Positions 34,789-43,217 of a stretch of DNA of 64,000 nt are shown in pieces. The first letter of the stretch is position 1. Each line of letters starts with the position of its first letter. Where the stretch lies: the IMG/VR virus record IMGVR_UViG_3300010430_000004, positions 62,001 through 126,000 of that record; one strand, written 5' to 3'. The notes beneath the pieces are model-generated. The model was not told the origin of the DNA. It did no database searches and saw only the letters and a list, made by a program, of their open reading frames with translations. A program made the position numbers and the translations under genes. This stretch comes from a virus.

Positions 34789-35840
34789 TGGCATTTAAAA
34801 GATTCGACGATTCTTTTTATAAACTAGCTAATCAAATAGCTGTAGTTCTTGAAAGAAACAAAGATCCCAAATACGATGGTATGAAGGATTGGGAAATTCA
34901 AAAAGAGCAACTAGAAAATCTTATGAAATATGAAGACAAGTTCAAACAATCCATATACAGAAGCATTCAGACCAGAGAGATTTACAAAAAGTTTATCATA
35001 ACTACTGTTCAAAACAATATCCTTTCAGCTCGCCCTTTCTTTAGAGAGAAAGCCAAAGTATTTAGCGCCGAAATTACACCAGCTATTCGCGAAGGTGATT
35101 TTGAGGCTCTTAAGACTTTTAAAATCAATTATAAATTTATCCAATTTATTAGAGAAAACTGGAAAGGTAAGTTTCCAAATAAAGGCGAGCAATGGTACGA
35201 AAAGATTATGAAATCTAGGACATTGCTTATAGAAAACTCTCTACCTTTGGCTGTAAACATTGCTAAACGTTTCTATAAAAGCGTACCAGAAAGCCACATG
35301 GAGCTGCTAGACGCTATTAATATTTGTGTAGACGGACTTATTTCTGGAGTAGACAAGTATTCGGCTGAAGAGTATACTAAGGTTTTTAGAAGCGTATGTA
35401 TTGGTAGAATGAAAGGTGGAATGGTAGAAGACTACTCTCAAACTCTTATTCACTTCTACCCATCTGATAAGAAAATTCTTTATAAAATTAATATTCTAAG
35501 AAATAGAGAAAAAATTACAGATATTCACCATTTATGTGAAAGACTAAATGAAGTAATTAAAGAAGACCAAAAAGAAGGCAAGAACCTAAAAGTAGATACT
35601 GTAACTGTTCCAGAAATTATGAGACTGATGCATGGCTCTTCTACGTTTAGTGCCGATCAAGCAGCAAACGAAGATGAAGAGGGCAATGATATCAATATTT
35701 ATACCTATGCTGCTGATGACAAACCCACCCAAGAAGAAATGGTTGAGAAGGCTGATCTGCTTGGTAAGATCTTTGATTCTTGTGAAGATCTTGATATTTT
35801 AGAAATGAAGATATTAAAACTCAAAGGAATTTCAATATGA
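34788..35840 (+). CDS. Sigma-70-like factor lacking region 4
   Basis: 350 residues. Residues 145-220 follow sigma region 2: 'LLIENSLPLAVNIAKRFYK', 'LLDAINICVDGLISGVDKYS', then 'VFRSVCIGRMKGGMVEDYSQ'. The stretch 'MVEKADLLGKIFDSCEDLDI' and 'LEMKILKLKGIS' looks like the start of region 4, but the protein stops there, so the -35-binding helix-turn-helix is absent. T4 gp55, which directs late transcription, is likewise a reduced sigma. It probably redirects host polymerase to a short phage promoter. The next gene starts 4 bp before its stop and does not supply the missing part. Confidence 0.75.
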   Translation: MAFKRFDDSFYKLANQIAVVLERNKDPKYDGMKDWEIQKEQLENLMKYEDKFKQSIYRSIQTREIYKKFIITTVQNNILSARPFFREKAKVFSAEITPAIREGDFEALKTFKINYKFIQFIRENWKGKFPNKGEQWYEKIMKSRTLLIENSLPLAVNIAKRFYKSVPESHMELLDAINICVDGLISGVDKYSAEEYTKVFRSVCIGRMKGGMVEDYSQTLIHFYPSDKKILYKINILRNREKITDIHHLCERLNEVIKEDQKEGKNLKVDTVTVPEIMRLMHGSSTFSADQAANEDEEGNDINIYTYAADDKPTQEEMVEKADLLGKIFDSCEDLDILEMKILKLKGISI

Positions 35841-36139
35841 CAAGTATTAATCGTGTGTTTTGTGAAACTTATCAGAAAAAAGGCGTAGAAGTCAAAGCAA
35901 GCAAGGGCCTAGCTCTTGGTGGAGCTAAACAGAAGATTTCAGTGATCAAATTAGAGGTGTTGGTTCATTGTCAAATCTTTATGGGATCACAAGTATTAGA
36001 AATCGAGGCTGGACAAAAGCTTTTAGTAAAAGAAGAAGATCTTCATATAGGCGCTACTGGTGCTCAACAATTAAATATGGATGGAATTGAAGGTCCTTTT
36101 ATTATCATTGATCCTGCTTATATTTATGGTATAGAATAA
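35837..36139 (+). CDS. Hypothetical beta-rich protein
   Basis: 100 residues, mostly beta strands with alternating Val/Ile/Leu, possibly a small barrel or cupin-like fold. The start overlaps the sigma gene (ATGA) and the end overlaps the next gene by one base. Because of that coupling it may work with the sigma factor, but it is not a missing region 4. Confidence 0.5.
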   Translation: MTSINRVFCETYQKKGVEVKASKGLALGGAKQKISVIKLEVLVHCQIFMGSQVLEIEAGQKLLVKEEDLHIGATGAQQLNMDGIEGPFIIIDPAYIYGIE

Positions 36140-36399
36140 TGGATAAAAAGCTGAAAAGCAAGATTCAACAATCAATGCTTGAGCTGTATAACGAGGAAAC
36201 TTACAAAAACAAAAATAAACCTCTAACAGTAGATCAGATGCAAGTAATGCTTCCTTTATGGTGGAAAAAATTAGAGAGACAAGGATTAACTAAACCTCTT
36301 CAGAAAAGAAATTTTGGATACTCTAAATTTGTTGAGTCTTTTTTAAGAGTAAAACAGAGAGAAGAATTATTTAAGCATTTTAATATTAACTATAGGTAG
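36139..36399 (+). CDS. Hypothetical basic helical protein
   Basis: 86 residues, helical and basic, with 'MLPLWWKKLERQ' in the centre. No family recognised. It sits between the sigma-like gene and the gp47-like nuclease; small T4 transcription co-regulators occupy a similar size class, but no motif supports that. Confidence 0.5.
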   Translation: MDKKLKSKIQQSMLELYNEETYKNKNKPLTVDQMQVMLPLWWKKLERQGLTKPLQKRNFGYSKFVESFLRVKQREELFKHFNINYR

Positions 36400-36401
36400 A
36401 T

Positions 36402-37391
36402 ATGTACATTATCATTGGCGACCCTCACATTACTAAAAGAAACCTTAAAGAAAGTAAAAAATTCTTTAAAGAGCTTTTTAATAAAATAGATTCAATGAAT
36501 GGAGTCGAGCCAGTAGATGTCATTTTCCTTGGTGATGGTCAACATACTCATGCTACTATTTCCATGGAAGTTTTAAATCTTTGGGACAAAATATTCAAAG
36601 CCCTTTCTAAGGCACCTAATACAAGAAGTGTAATTTATCTTGTAGGAAATCACGACATTTCTGGAGAGGTTTCTCGTGAAAGAGAAGAATCTTCTTTTAG
36701 TGTATTCAAAGACAAATATAGTAAAGTTATGATCATTGATAAGCCAATTATATTTGGAAACGTAGCTTATGTTCCATATACTTCTTCTGAAGAGTTGTTT
36801 GTTAAAGATTGTCAATATCTTTATGATAATGGTGCAGAAAATACTGTAATTTGTCATCAGACCTTTAACGGTGCTAAATTTGAAACTGGTATGTATGCTC
36901 CTGAAGGTTTTGATCATTCTAGAGTTCCACAGAAAAATATAATCAGTGGGCATATTCATAAAAGACAAGAATTTGAAAACGTCATATATCCTGGAACGTG
37001 GAGATGGATGACAAAAAGTGATGCTAACGATGATAAGGGTATTTTCTTTGCTGAAGAATTGGATATTGAAAAAATCGAACTAGAGTTTTCAAGCACAGAA
37101 AATGTATGTACTCCAATAAAAGAATATATTCACAATGAAGGCGAAAAAATGCCTGATCTTAATCCAGATCATAAAAACTACATGACTCTTGTAGGGACAG
37201 CTAAATGGGCGAATACTACTAAGAAGAAAATAAAAGATAATGCTATTATAAAAATACACACAACAGATAATAAAGCTAGACGTGTAGAAGTTTCAGAAAA
37301 CGTAACCATAGTAGAGTTTATTGAAAAGCACATGGATCTTGAAAAAGAAGTAACCAAGAAAGAAGTCATTCAGTATATAGGTGCGCTATGA
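36402..37391 (+). CDS. Mre11/SbcD-like nuclease subunit (T4 gp47 type)
   Basis: 329 residues. The metallophosphoesterase signature is complete: D7/H9 in 'IIGDPHI', D45 in 'FLGDGQHTH', 'GNHD' at 82-85, H151 in 'ICHQTFNG' and 'SGHIHK' with H183/H185. Length and placement with the Rad50-like gene identify the nuclease subunit of the gp46/47 recombination complex, which resects DNA ends for phage recombination and repair. Its partner gene lies 2.6 kb downstream at 39981, not adjacent as in T4. Confidence 0.85.
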   Translation: MYIIIGDPHITKRNLKESKKFFKELFNKIDSMNGVEPVDVIFLGDGQHTHATISMEVLNLWDKIFKALSKAPNTRSVIYLVGNHDISGEVSREREESSFSVFKDKYSKVMIIDKPIIFGNVAYVPYTSSEELFVKDCQYLYDNGAENTVICHQTFNGAKFETGMYAPEGFDHSRVPQKNIISGHIHKRQEFENVIYPGTWRWMTKSDANDDKGIFFAEELDIEKIELEFSSTENVCTPIKEYIHNEGEKMPDLNPDHKNYMTLVGTAKWANTTKKKIKDNAIIKIHTTDNKARRVEVSENVTIVEFIEKHMDLEKEVTKKEVIQYIGAL

Positions 37392-37774
37392 GTACCCTAG
37401 CAATTATTGATGATCTTAGAAAAATGATGATTATGTCTGGCAAGATGAGTGATCTTCACTATGCTAACTTACAGGGTTGGGGTCAATTAGTGTTTTCTGA
37501 CTATGAATCTGTTGAAATTGAATATGATATTAAGACCACTGATCCTAAAAAATATAGAGAACTTACAGGACATTCTCTTAAATCTGTTGACGAAAAAGCA
37601 GCTTTTGGGTCTACAATCACTTATAGAGTAAAAACTAAAAAAGGCAAGAGAATTACAAAAAAACAGGCAGAAACTGCCCTAAATAGCCTTAAGCTGTGGA
37701 TAGGCCATTTATTTTGGTCAGATATCCAAGTCCAAATCTTTATTAATAAGAAGGAATACAAGGGTTTATCGTGA
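37388..37774 (+). CDS. Hypothetical protein
   Basis: 128 residues, mixed alpha/beta with a basic middle ('RVKTKKGKRITKKQAETAL'). ATGA overlap with the gp47-like gene. No family recognised. An AATCTTTAT element lies inside its 3' end, 28 nt before the start of the next gene. Confidence 0.5.
   Translation: MSTLAIIDDLRKMMIMSGKMSDLHYANLQGWGQLVFSDYESVEIEYDIKTTDPKKYRELTGHSLKSVDEKAAFGSTITYRVKTKKGKRITKKQAETALNSLKLWIGHLFWSDIQVQIFINKKEYKGLS
37735..37743 (+). promoter_or_regulatory. Candidate late-promoter element AATCTTTAT, intragenic
   Basis: AATCTTTAT within the previous gene, 28 nt before the GTG of the terminase-small-subunit-like gene. The spacing matches intergenic copies, and terminase is a late function. 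Being intragenic, it could be chance. Confidence 0.3.
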
Positions 37775-38418
37775 GTGAAGAAAATAAAGACATTGTAGAT
37801 GTTACTGAAATCAGCACTGATTTTACTTTTCAGGAAGAAACAGAGCTACAAAAATTTGTAGAAAAGGATATGCCTGGACTAACAAGCGTAACTGATGATA
37901 AGCTAACTCAGCTGTTTTCTATGTATATGAAGGGTAAAAGTTATACTGAAATTTCTCAGCATCTTAAAGTCAAAAAACCTGTCATTCTATGTCTAAGCAA
38001 ACAAAACGGCTGGTATGATAAAAAGGTAGAATATTACAATGCTATTCAGGCCAATATTCAGGATCGTTTATTACAGACTAAAATAGAGTCTACTAAATTC
38101 TTGGCAGATATTGTAGGCTATTACCATTCCACTATGGGTGCCAAGGTAGAACAAGCCCTTGCTGATGGAAAAAAGATTTCTGAGCTTATGGATAGCAAAG
38201 AGTTCGCTGTATACTTTAGAGCACTAGAGGCTCTTGAAAAAGGATCAGGCAAATCAGTAGATCCAGGTGGAAAAGGCCCAACTATCAACATTCATGGTGG
38301 AGCTAAAACTACAGTTTCTGAAGATGGAAAGACTCTAGAAATAGACACTTCCTCTGGAGAAGTAGGAGATATCCTCAAGTCCTTGGCTGAATTAACAAAG
38401 GCTAGAAAAAAAGACTAG
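37771..38418 (+). CDS. Terminase-small-subunit-like HTH protein
   Basis: 215 residues from a GTG start. Residues 45-80 ('LFSMYMKGKSYTEISQHLKV') form a helix-turn-helix followed by 'KQNGWYDKKVEYY', the pattern of phage terminase small subunits that bind the packaging site. The C-terminal third is Gly-rich ('GGKGPTINIHGGAKTTVSED'), as in several small terminases. The large subunit is not in this window. If the assignment is wrong, it is still likely a DNA-binding protein. Confidence 0.5.
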   Translation: MSEENKDIVDVTEISTDFTFQEETELQKFVEKDMPGLTSVTDDKLTQLFSMYMKGKSYTEISQHLKVKKPVILCLSKQNGWYDKKVEYYNAIQANIQDRLLQTKIESTKFLADIVGYYHSTMGAKVEQALADGKKISELMDSKEFAVYFRALEALEKGSGKSVDPGGKGPTINIHGGAKTTVSEDGKTLEIDTSSGEVGDILKSLAELTKARKKD

Positions 38419-38444
38419 CATTTTTGCCAAAAATATGTTATACT
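38416..38444 (+). promoter_or_regulatory. Phage promoter TAGCAT-N17-TATACT
   Basis: TAGCAT (38416-38421), 17 nt, TATACT (38439-38444), with ATGT just before the -10. Identical layout at 48708 and 55843. The predicted transcript start is at about the ATG at 38451, so the first gene would be leaderless. Confidence 0.65.
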
Positions 38445-38450
38445 ATCTGT

Positions 38451-38795
38451 ATGAGATATTTATTTATACTTTTTATAGCATTACCATGCAACGCTGATAA
38501 TTCTAAAGAAGCCATTAGAACAGCAAGCAAGGCTTTTCTTAAAACCGATCAAGGAAAGACTATAAAGAAAAACGCCGAAAGCAAGACTAGATATATAATA
38601 GAGCGATACGTTGGTGAAAACAACGCAGCAATCGCTGGGGTTTTGGCAGATGTAGCCATAACTGGTCGGATAGATTCTGGAAAATTTAATACAAAAATAA
38701 AGCTTTTTGATAAAACCTATGTAAACCCTCATATAGTATATGATATTAACAATAGTGAGGCAAGTGGCCTCCTAACCATAGACATTAAATACTAA
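38451..38795 (+). CDS. Small secreted protein, probably leaderless mRNA
   Basis: 114 residues from the ATG at 38451; an earlier in-frame start at 38424 falls in the promoter. 'MRYLFILFIALPCNAD' is a signal peptide with AxA-like cleavage (CNA). The mature protein is helical with 'NNAAIAGVLADVAITGRI', resembling a hydrophobic hairpin, and a beta end. No ribosome-binding site is visible, because the promoter -10 ends 6 nt upstream. Located directly before the secreted ClpP-like protease, it may be its periplasmic partner (inference). Confidence 0.6.
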   Translation: MRYLFILFIALPCNADNSKEAIRTASKAFLKTDQGKTIKKNAESKTRYIIERYVGENNAAIAGVLADVAITGRIDSGKFNTKIKLFDKTYVNPHIVYDINNSEASGLLTIDIKY

Positions 38796-38806
38796 TAGGA
38801 GGAAAA

Positions 38807-39721
38807 ATGTCAAAATTAGTTACACTTTTATTTGCATTTGCTCTGGCATTCAGTGCTAACGCAAAAACAAGTAAAGTTGCAAAGGTCAAATTGACCGTAG
38901 ATAACACTATTGCCTTAAATGGGCCAGTAATGGAAGATAGCGTACAAGCTGTCCAACTTAAAGCCAAAAAATTGGATGCCACACTAAAAAGTGGATACCC
39001 TATTTATCTTATCTTGAATACTCCAGGTGGATCTATTCAGGCTGGATTAGAGCTTATTGAGTTTATGCGTTCACTAAATCGTCCAGTACATACTGTGACT
39101 ATTTTTGCTGCTTCTATGGGTTTTCAAATCGCCCAACATCTTGGCAAACGTTATATCCTTAAGTATGGTGTTCTTATGAGCCACAAAGCTTCTGGTGGAT
39201 TCCGTGGAGAATTTCCTGGACAATTAGATAACCGTAGAAATTTCTGGGGTCGTCGATTATATGAAATGGACGCTGTAACTGTTAAGCGTACTCGTGGTAA
39301 ACAAACAATGAAAACTTATCGTACTGCTTATGAAAATGAGCTATGGGTTGGTGGAGCAGATAGTAGAAAACTAGGATACGCTGATCAAGTTGTTCGCATG
39401 AGCTGTTCAAAAGAACTTTCTGATAGCCGTGATAAATTGGAAGTTTATTCTTTCTTTGGTAAATTTAACCTAGAATTTTCTGGTTGCCCTACTATTACAG
39501 GACCAACTGCTGTTACTGCAATGATTCGTACAACTGAAGGTTTAATGAGCATGGAAGATTTCAACAAAAAGGGTGGAGTTTATCCTAATGAAATCGGAAA
39601 AGACACCTATGCACCACTTAAAGCATTATCTCCCAAAGTTACTCAAGAGCTTATCCTTGACGAACTTAAAAAGCACCAATACAAGTTTCTTAACAGAGAC
39701 GCTGTTATTCGGAGTTACTAA
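38807..39721 (+). CDS. Secreted ClpP-fold serine protease-like protein
   Basis: 304 residues with a Sec signal peptide ('LLFAFALAFSANA', cleavage near 19). The ClpP/crotonase core shows 'ILNTPGGSIQAGLELI', the nucleophile in 'FAASMGFQIAQ' (S103) and the His in 'LMSHKASGG' (H126); D185 is a candidate third residue. Cytosolic ClpP has about 200 residues and no signal, so this is an exported variant (compare membrane-associated ClpP-class proteins). It has the best ribosome-binding site in the region (TAGGAGGA) and uses many CGT codons, unlike its AGA-rich neighbours. Envelope or host-protein processing is inferred. Confidence 0.75.
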   Translation: MSKLVTLLFAFALAFSANAKTSKVAKVKLTVDNTIALNGPVMEDSVQAVQLKAKKLDATLKSGYPIYLILNTPGGSIQAGLELIEFMRSLNRPVHTVTIFAASMGFQIAQHLGKRYILKYGVLMSHKASGGFRGEFPGQLDNRRNFWGRRLYEMDAVTVKRTRGKQTMKTYRTAYENELWVGGADSRKLGYADQVVRMSCSKELSDSRDKLEVYSFFGKFNLEFSGCPTITGPTAVTAMIRTTEGLMSMEDFNKKGGVYPNEIGKDTYAPLKALSPKVTQELILDELKKHQYKFLNRDAVIRSY

Positions 39722-39981
39722 TGCCTAGAATTGAATACTCTTGCACTAATAAAAAATGTAAGAAGTCATTCAAGAAGTTTTTCTCAAAAGCTTCCTCTAT
39801 AGTTGAAAAAACAGAATGTAAATTCTGTAAAGAGGAAGCCAAGAGAATACTAAGTGCGCCTAGCACTAAAAGCACAATGATAGTTGACAATGGAGTGCAG
39901 GGTAGACAAACAGAAATCATGCACGATATTGTTGAAATGAATCAAGATCGAGACAAAAAAGGCTATAACAGGGGTGATTAA
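39721..39981 (+). CDS. FmdB-like zinc-ribbon protein
   Basis: 86 residues. Four Cys (C8, C13, C33, C36) in the arrangement of the FmdB/CxxC zinc-ribbon family, starting 'MPRIEYSCTNKKCKKSF'. Such small proteins are common in phage and bacteria and are thought to be regulatory or DNA-binding; their function is not established. TAATG junctions on both sides. Confidence 0.65.
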   Translation: MPRIEYSCTNKKCKKSFKKFFSKASSIVEKTECKFCKEEAKRILSAPSTKSTMIVDNGVQGRQTEIMHDIVEMNQDRDKKGYNRGD

Positions 39982-42014
39982 TGCTTTACTTAAAAGGACT
40001 ATCTATTGAAGGCTTCAGGTCTATCAGAGACAAGCAAGAGATAGATATAAATGCCTTAGGTAGAGCAACCCGAATAGCTGGGGTAAACAATGACACTGGA
40101 GGAGACTCTGGAGCAGGAAAGACTTCAGTAGCTGAAGCAATAGATTATCTTTTTAATGTCTCAAGTATTCCAGCTACAGTGCTAAAGTGCAGAGAATCAA
40201 CTGGTCCTATAGAAATTTGTGGGACCTTTCTTAATGAAAAATCTGAAGAAATTGTAATTAAAAGAAACAGCAAAGATGGTGTTTCAGTTAGCATCAACAA
40301 TGAGCTAGTTGAAGGTTTGTCTACTATTGTTGAAGAAAAGATTGATGAATTGATTTCTATTCCTAGAAAAATATTCAGAAAAATGTATCACAAGAAACAG
40401 AAAGAGTCTGGTTTTTTTCTTAAACTAACCCCTAAAGAGAGTTGGAACTTTTTAAACCAAGCCTGTGGTCTGGGTGAATGGCAGATTAAGCTAGAGAAAT
40501 TGGATATTCGCGTAAAGGAATTAAAAGATCTTTTATCTAAGAAAGAATACGAAATATCAGTAGACAAAGATTCTTTAAAAGACCTTGAAGAAAGAACCAA
40601 TTTTGTAGTACCTGAGAAACCTGTCTTAATTGATACCAAACATATTGAAAAAGAAATTAAGCAAATAGAAAGTACTGTTGAAAAGCTTATAGCTGAAAAA
40701 GATGAAACCATCTCTAAAATCCAGAAGCCGGAAAATGTGCCTACTGATTATGGCAGGCTTATTGAAAAGCTAGAAGAAGAGATAGGCAAACACGAAAATA
40801 GGCACCAAGACGTTTTAGATGAAGTAAATGCTAAATACAAAAAATTAAAAACTATTGTTGAATTTAAAGAAAAAGAATTAAATGACAAGAGATTCGCAGA
40901 ATCAAATGCCAATCATCTTAAAAAAGATATAAAAAAGAAAGTAACCGAACTCAAAATGCTTGGTGAAGAAGAATGTCCTACTTGTAATCAAGTATGGGTA
41001 GACCCTATTAAACAGGAAATTATTAACGAAAAGAAAACAGCATTAAAATCAGATAAAGCCACTTATGATAAATTAGTTAAAGAATCTGACGGACAAGAAG
41101 ATCTTGTTGAAAAAATAGCAAAAGGCAAGGCCAAACTAGAAGAGCTATCTGAGCCTGTAGTCAATAACGAGTTAGAGCATATAAACAAATATAAAGCAGC
41201 GATTAAAAAATACCAGGAAAAAATAAGCAAAGCCTCTTCAGAATATCAAACGGCCTACTCTGCATACTCTACTGAAATAGACAAAGCAAAGAATCACTTC
41301 AATGAGCTTATTGAATCTCAGAAATCCAAAGCCAGTTCTTTGGCCTCTCAGGTGCAGGAAAACGAGCTTAAGAAAGAATATTATGACAAAGCTGTTGAGA
41401 AAATAGAGTCAGATAAGGCCATTTTTGAAAATGCCAAACAAACCAGAAGAGATAAAATATTTGCTAAAGAAAAAGAACTAAGCGAATTAAACAAAGAAAT
41501 GGATCTAGCATACGAATCTAAGAAAGCCATCAGAAGCTATAACATGAAGGTTTTTCAAGAAACTTTAGATACTATAGCTTACAATGCCTCTAATATTCTA
41601 AATATGGTTCCAAATGCACAAAACTCAACAATAACTTTTGAGTCCTTTAAAGAGTTAAAGAACGGAAATATTAAGGAAGAAATTACAGCATTTATTAACA
41701 ATGGCAAGGGACAAAACGTAGATGTTAGATCGTTTTCTGGTGGAGAAGAAACATCTATTGATTTAGCCGTAGATCTAGCTGTTATTGACGTATTAGAGGA
41801 CAAATTCAACAAGGGTATAAATATCTTTCTTATGGATGAGCCCTTTAACGGCCTTGATGGGATATCTAAAGAAGGATATGTTGAAATACTTACTAATATT
41901 GATACCAATAAGAAACTAATAATCATGGACCATTCAGTAGAAGTTAAAGAAATGATTAGCGATACTATTATAGTAGAAAAATCAAACGATGTAAGCAGGA
42001 TTGTAAATGAGTAA
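39981..42014 (+). CDS. Rad50/SbcC-like ATPase (T4 gp46 type)
   Basis: 677 residues. Walker A at 'GDSGAGKTS' (41-49), a long coiled coil with a zinc hook CPTC at 332-335, the ABC signature 'SFSGGEE' (584-590) and Walker B 'IFLMDEPFNGLD' (D619, E620) make a complete SMC-type recombination ATPase. With the Mre11-like subunit it would form the end-processing exonuclease complex. Somewhat longer than T4 gp46 (about 560 residues) because of the coiled coil. Its end overlaps the SWIB gene by 8 bp. Confidence 0.9.
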   Translation: MLYLKGLSIEGFRSIRDKQEIDINALGRATRIAGVNNDTGGDSGAGKTSVAEAIDYLFNVSSIPATVLKCRESTGPIEICGTFLNEKSEEIVIKRNSKDGVSVSINNELVEGLSTIVEEKIDELISIPRKIFRKMYHKKQKESGFFLKLTPKESWNFLNQACGLGEWQIKLEKLDIRVKELKDLLSKKEYEISVDKDSLKDLEERTNFVVPEKPVLIDTKHIEKEIKQIESTVEKLIAEKDETISKIQKPENVPTDYGRLIEKLEEEIGKHENRHQDVLDEVNAKYKKLKTIVEFKEKELNDKRFAESNANHLKKDIKKKVTELKMLGEEECPTCNQVWVDPIKQEIINEKKTALKSDKATYDKLVKESDGQEDLVEKIAKGKAKLEELSEPVVNNELEHINKYKAAIKKYQEKISKASSEYQTAYSAYSTEIDKAKNHFNELIESQKSKASSLASQVQENELKKEYYDKAVEKIESDKAIFENAKQTRRDKIFAKEKELSELNKEMDLAYESKKAIRSYNMKVFQETLDTIAYNASNILNMVPNAQNSTITFESFKELKNGNIKEEITAFINNGKGQNVDVRSFSGGEETSIDLAVDLAVIDVLEDKFNKGINIFLMDEPFNGLDGISKEGYVEILTNIDTNKKLIIMDHSVEVKEMISDTIIVEKSNDVSRIVNE

Positions 42015-42513
42015 ATTTAAAGAAGTAGTTGATTATTTTAACTCTGAGAATAGAAACGCGTATTTCCTAACTAGAGATTTTTCCAAGCGTTTTGGTGGAA
42101 CACTAAATTCTTATTCTACATATAAGTGTTATCTCAGATCAGCAGGATATATAAGAAAAGTTGACACTGGACTTTACCAAAAAGTAAAAAATATACCAGA
42201 AAACATTACAGTTTCTAAATTATTAAACGAAGCCTATCCTAAAGAACCTAGATATTTTGGTCGTGCTCCCTTTATGGCCCCTATTAAACTTACTCCAGCT
42301 TTGATTGAAATATTTAATACAAAGAGAATGGAAATGCCTAGAACACAGATAGTTAAAAATCTTTGGGTGTATATTAAAAAGCACAATCTTCAAGATCCTA
42401 AAAACAAAAGAATTATTATTTGTGATGCAAAACTTAGAAAAGTAATGGGTAAATCAAGCATTTCAATGTTTGAAATGGTAAAAGCACTTAGTAACCACTT
42501 GGGATTCAAATGA
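42007..42513 (+). CDS. SWIB-domain protein with N-terminal winged-helix-like region
   Basis: 168 residues. The C-terminal half (91-168) matches the SWIB/MDM2 fold: 'KLTPALIEIF', 'PRTQIVKNLWVYIKKHNLQD', 'PKNKRIIICDAKLRKVMG' and 'ISMFEMVKALSNHLG'. SWIB domains occur in eukaryotic chromatin remodellers and in Chlamydiae and some other bacteria. The N-terminal 65 residues look like a small helical DNA-binding domain ('TRDFSKRFGGTLNSYSTYKC'). A role in DNA topology or transcription is likely but unproven. Confidence 0.8.
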   Translation: MSKFKEVVDYFNSENRNAYFLTRDFSKRFGGTLNSYSTYKCYLRSAGYIRKVDTGLYQKVKNIPENITVSKLLNEAYPKEPRYFGRAPFMAPIKLTPALIEIFNTKRMEMPRTQIVKNLWVYIKKHNLQDPKNKRIIICDAKLRKVMGKSSISMFEMVKALSNHLGFK

Positions 42514-42872
42514 GCAAATATGAAAACAACCAGAGAGAAGACGTTCTTCGTGACCTTAAAGAGGCACTGAATGACGCTGAAGATTTACCCAGAGAATATA
42601 GAGCTGAGAGAATTATGCAAGTTTTTGACAAGCACTTGTTACTAAACAAAATACCACTACAGATCAATCATTATGATATTACAGCTATGGTGTCCAATGC
42701 TAAAGGCAACATGATTAATATGCCTAGTTATGTAGAAATCTCTAAAAAACAAGTAGGACTTCATGAAGTTAGATTTGTTGCTATTTTACAGTCACTTATA
42801 GGATATTTAAATAGAAAAGACGCATTGAAGAGAATGCCAGAAATTGAATTTACTAAAAGAAGGCAAAAATGA
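42510..42872 (+). CDS. Hypothetical protein
   Basis: 120 residues, helical, acidic N-terminus and basic C-terminus ('EFTKRRQK'). No family recognised. ATGA overlap with the SWIB gene and 4-bp overlap with the next gene. Confidence 0.5.
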   Translation: MSKYENNQREDVLRDLKEALNDAEDLPREYRAERIMQVFDKHLLLNKIPLQINHYDITAMVSNAKGNMINMPSYVEISKKQVGLHEVRFVAILQSLIGYLNRKDALKRMPEIEFTKRRQK

Positions 42873-43207
42873 ATTTTATTCATATTTATTTTTATGTTTC
42901 TTGCGTAATAAGTGGAAATGATATAAATCACACAGATGCTTTTAGAAATATTAAAAGTGAGCATTTAAATATGTCACTTGAAAAACATGTGTGCTCTAGA
43001 AGAGAAGGTGTTTCTATATATATACCACCATCGAATGTCAAGCATTTAACTCCAGTTCTTATAAGAACTGCAAAGTTTACTGCTGCAAATTCGTATACTG
43101 ATCTCAATAAGGGAAGCAAATTAGAAACAGGCGCATCAGAAGGGTGCAAAATAACAACAAAAGAAAGAGTATACATTTCAGCAGTTAGCTGTAAAAGTTA
43201 CAATTAA
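42869..43207 (+). CDS. Hypothetical protein, beta-rich
   Basis: 112 residues. Opens with aromatic-rich 'MNFIHIYFYVSCVISGND' and has four Cys and several short strands; the closing 'ERVYISAVSCKSYN' is strand-like. Reminiscent of small secreted or surface-binding modules, but without a clear signal peptide. Family not recognised. Confidence 0.45.
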   Translation: MNFIHIYFYVSCVISGNDINHTDAFRNIKSEHLNMSLEKHVCSRREGVSIYIPPSNVKHLTPVLIRTAKFTAANSYTDLNKGSKLETGASEGCKITTKERVYISAVSCKSYN

Positions 43208-43217
43208 GGAGAATATA

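Noticed and set aside
35974-35982. AATCTTTAT as a late promoter
   Set aside because: Lies in the middle of a gene with no start downstream at a suitable distance.
36573-36968. 131-codon minus-strand ORF
   Set aside because: Antisense within the complete Mre11-like gene.
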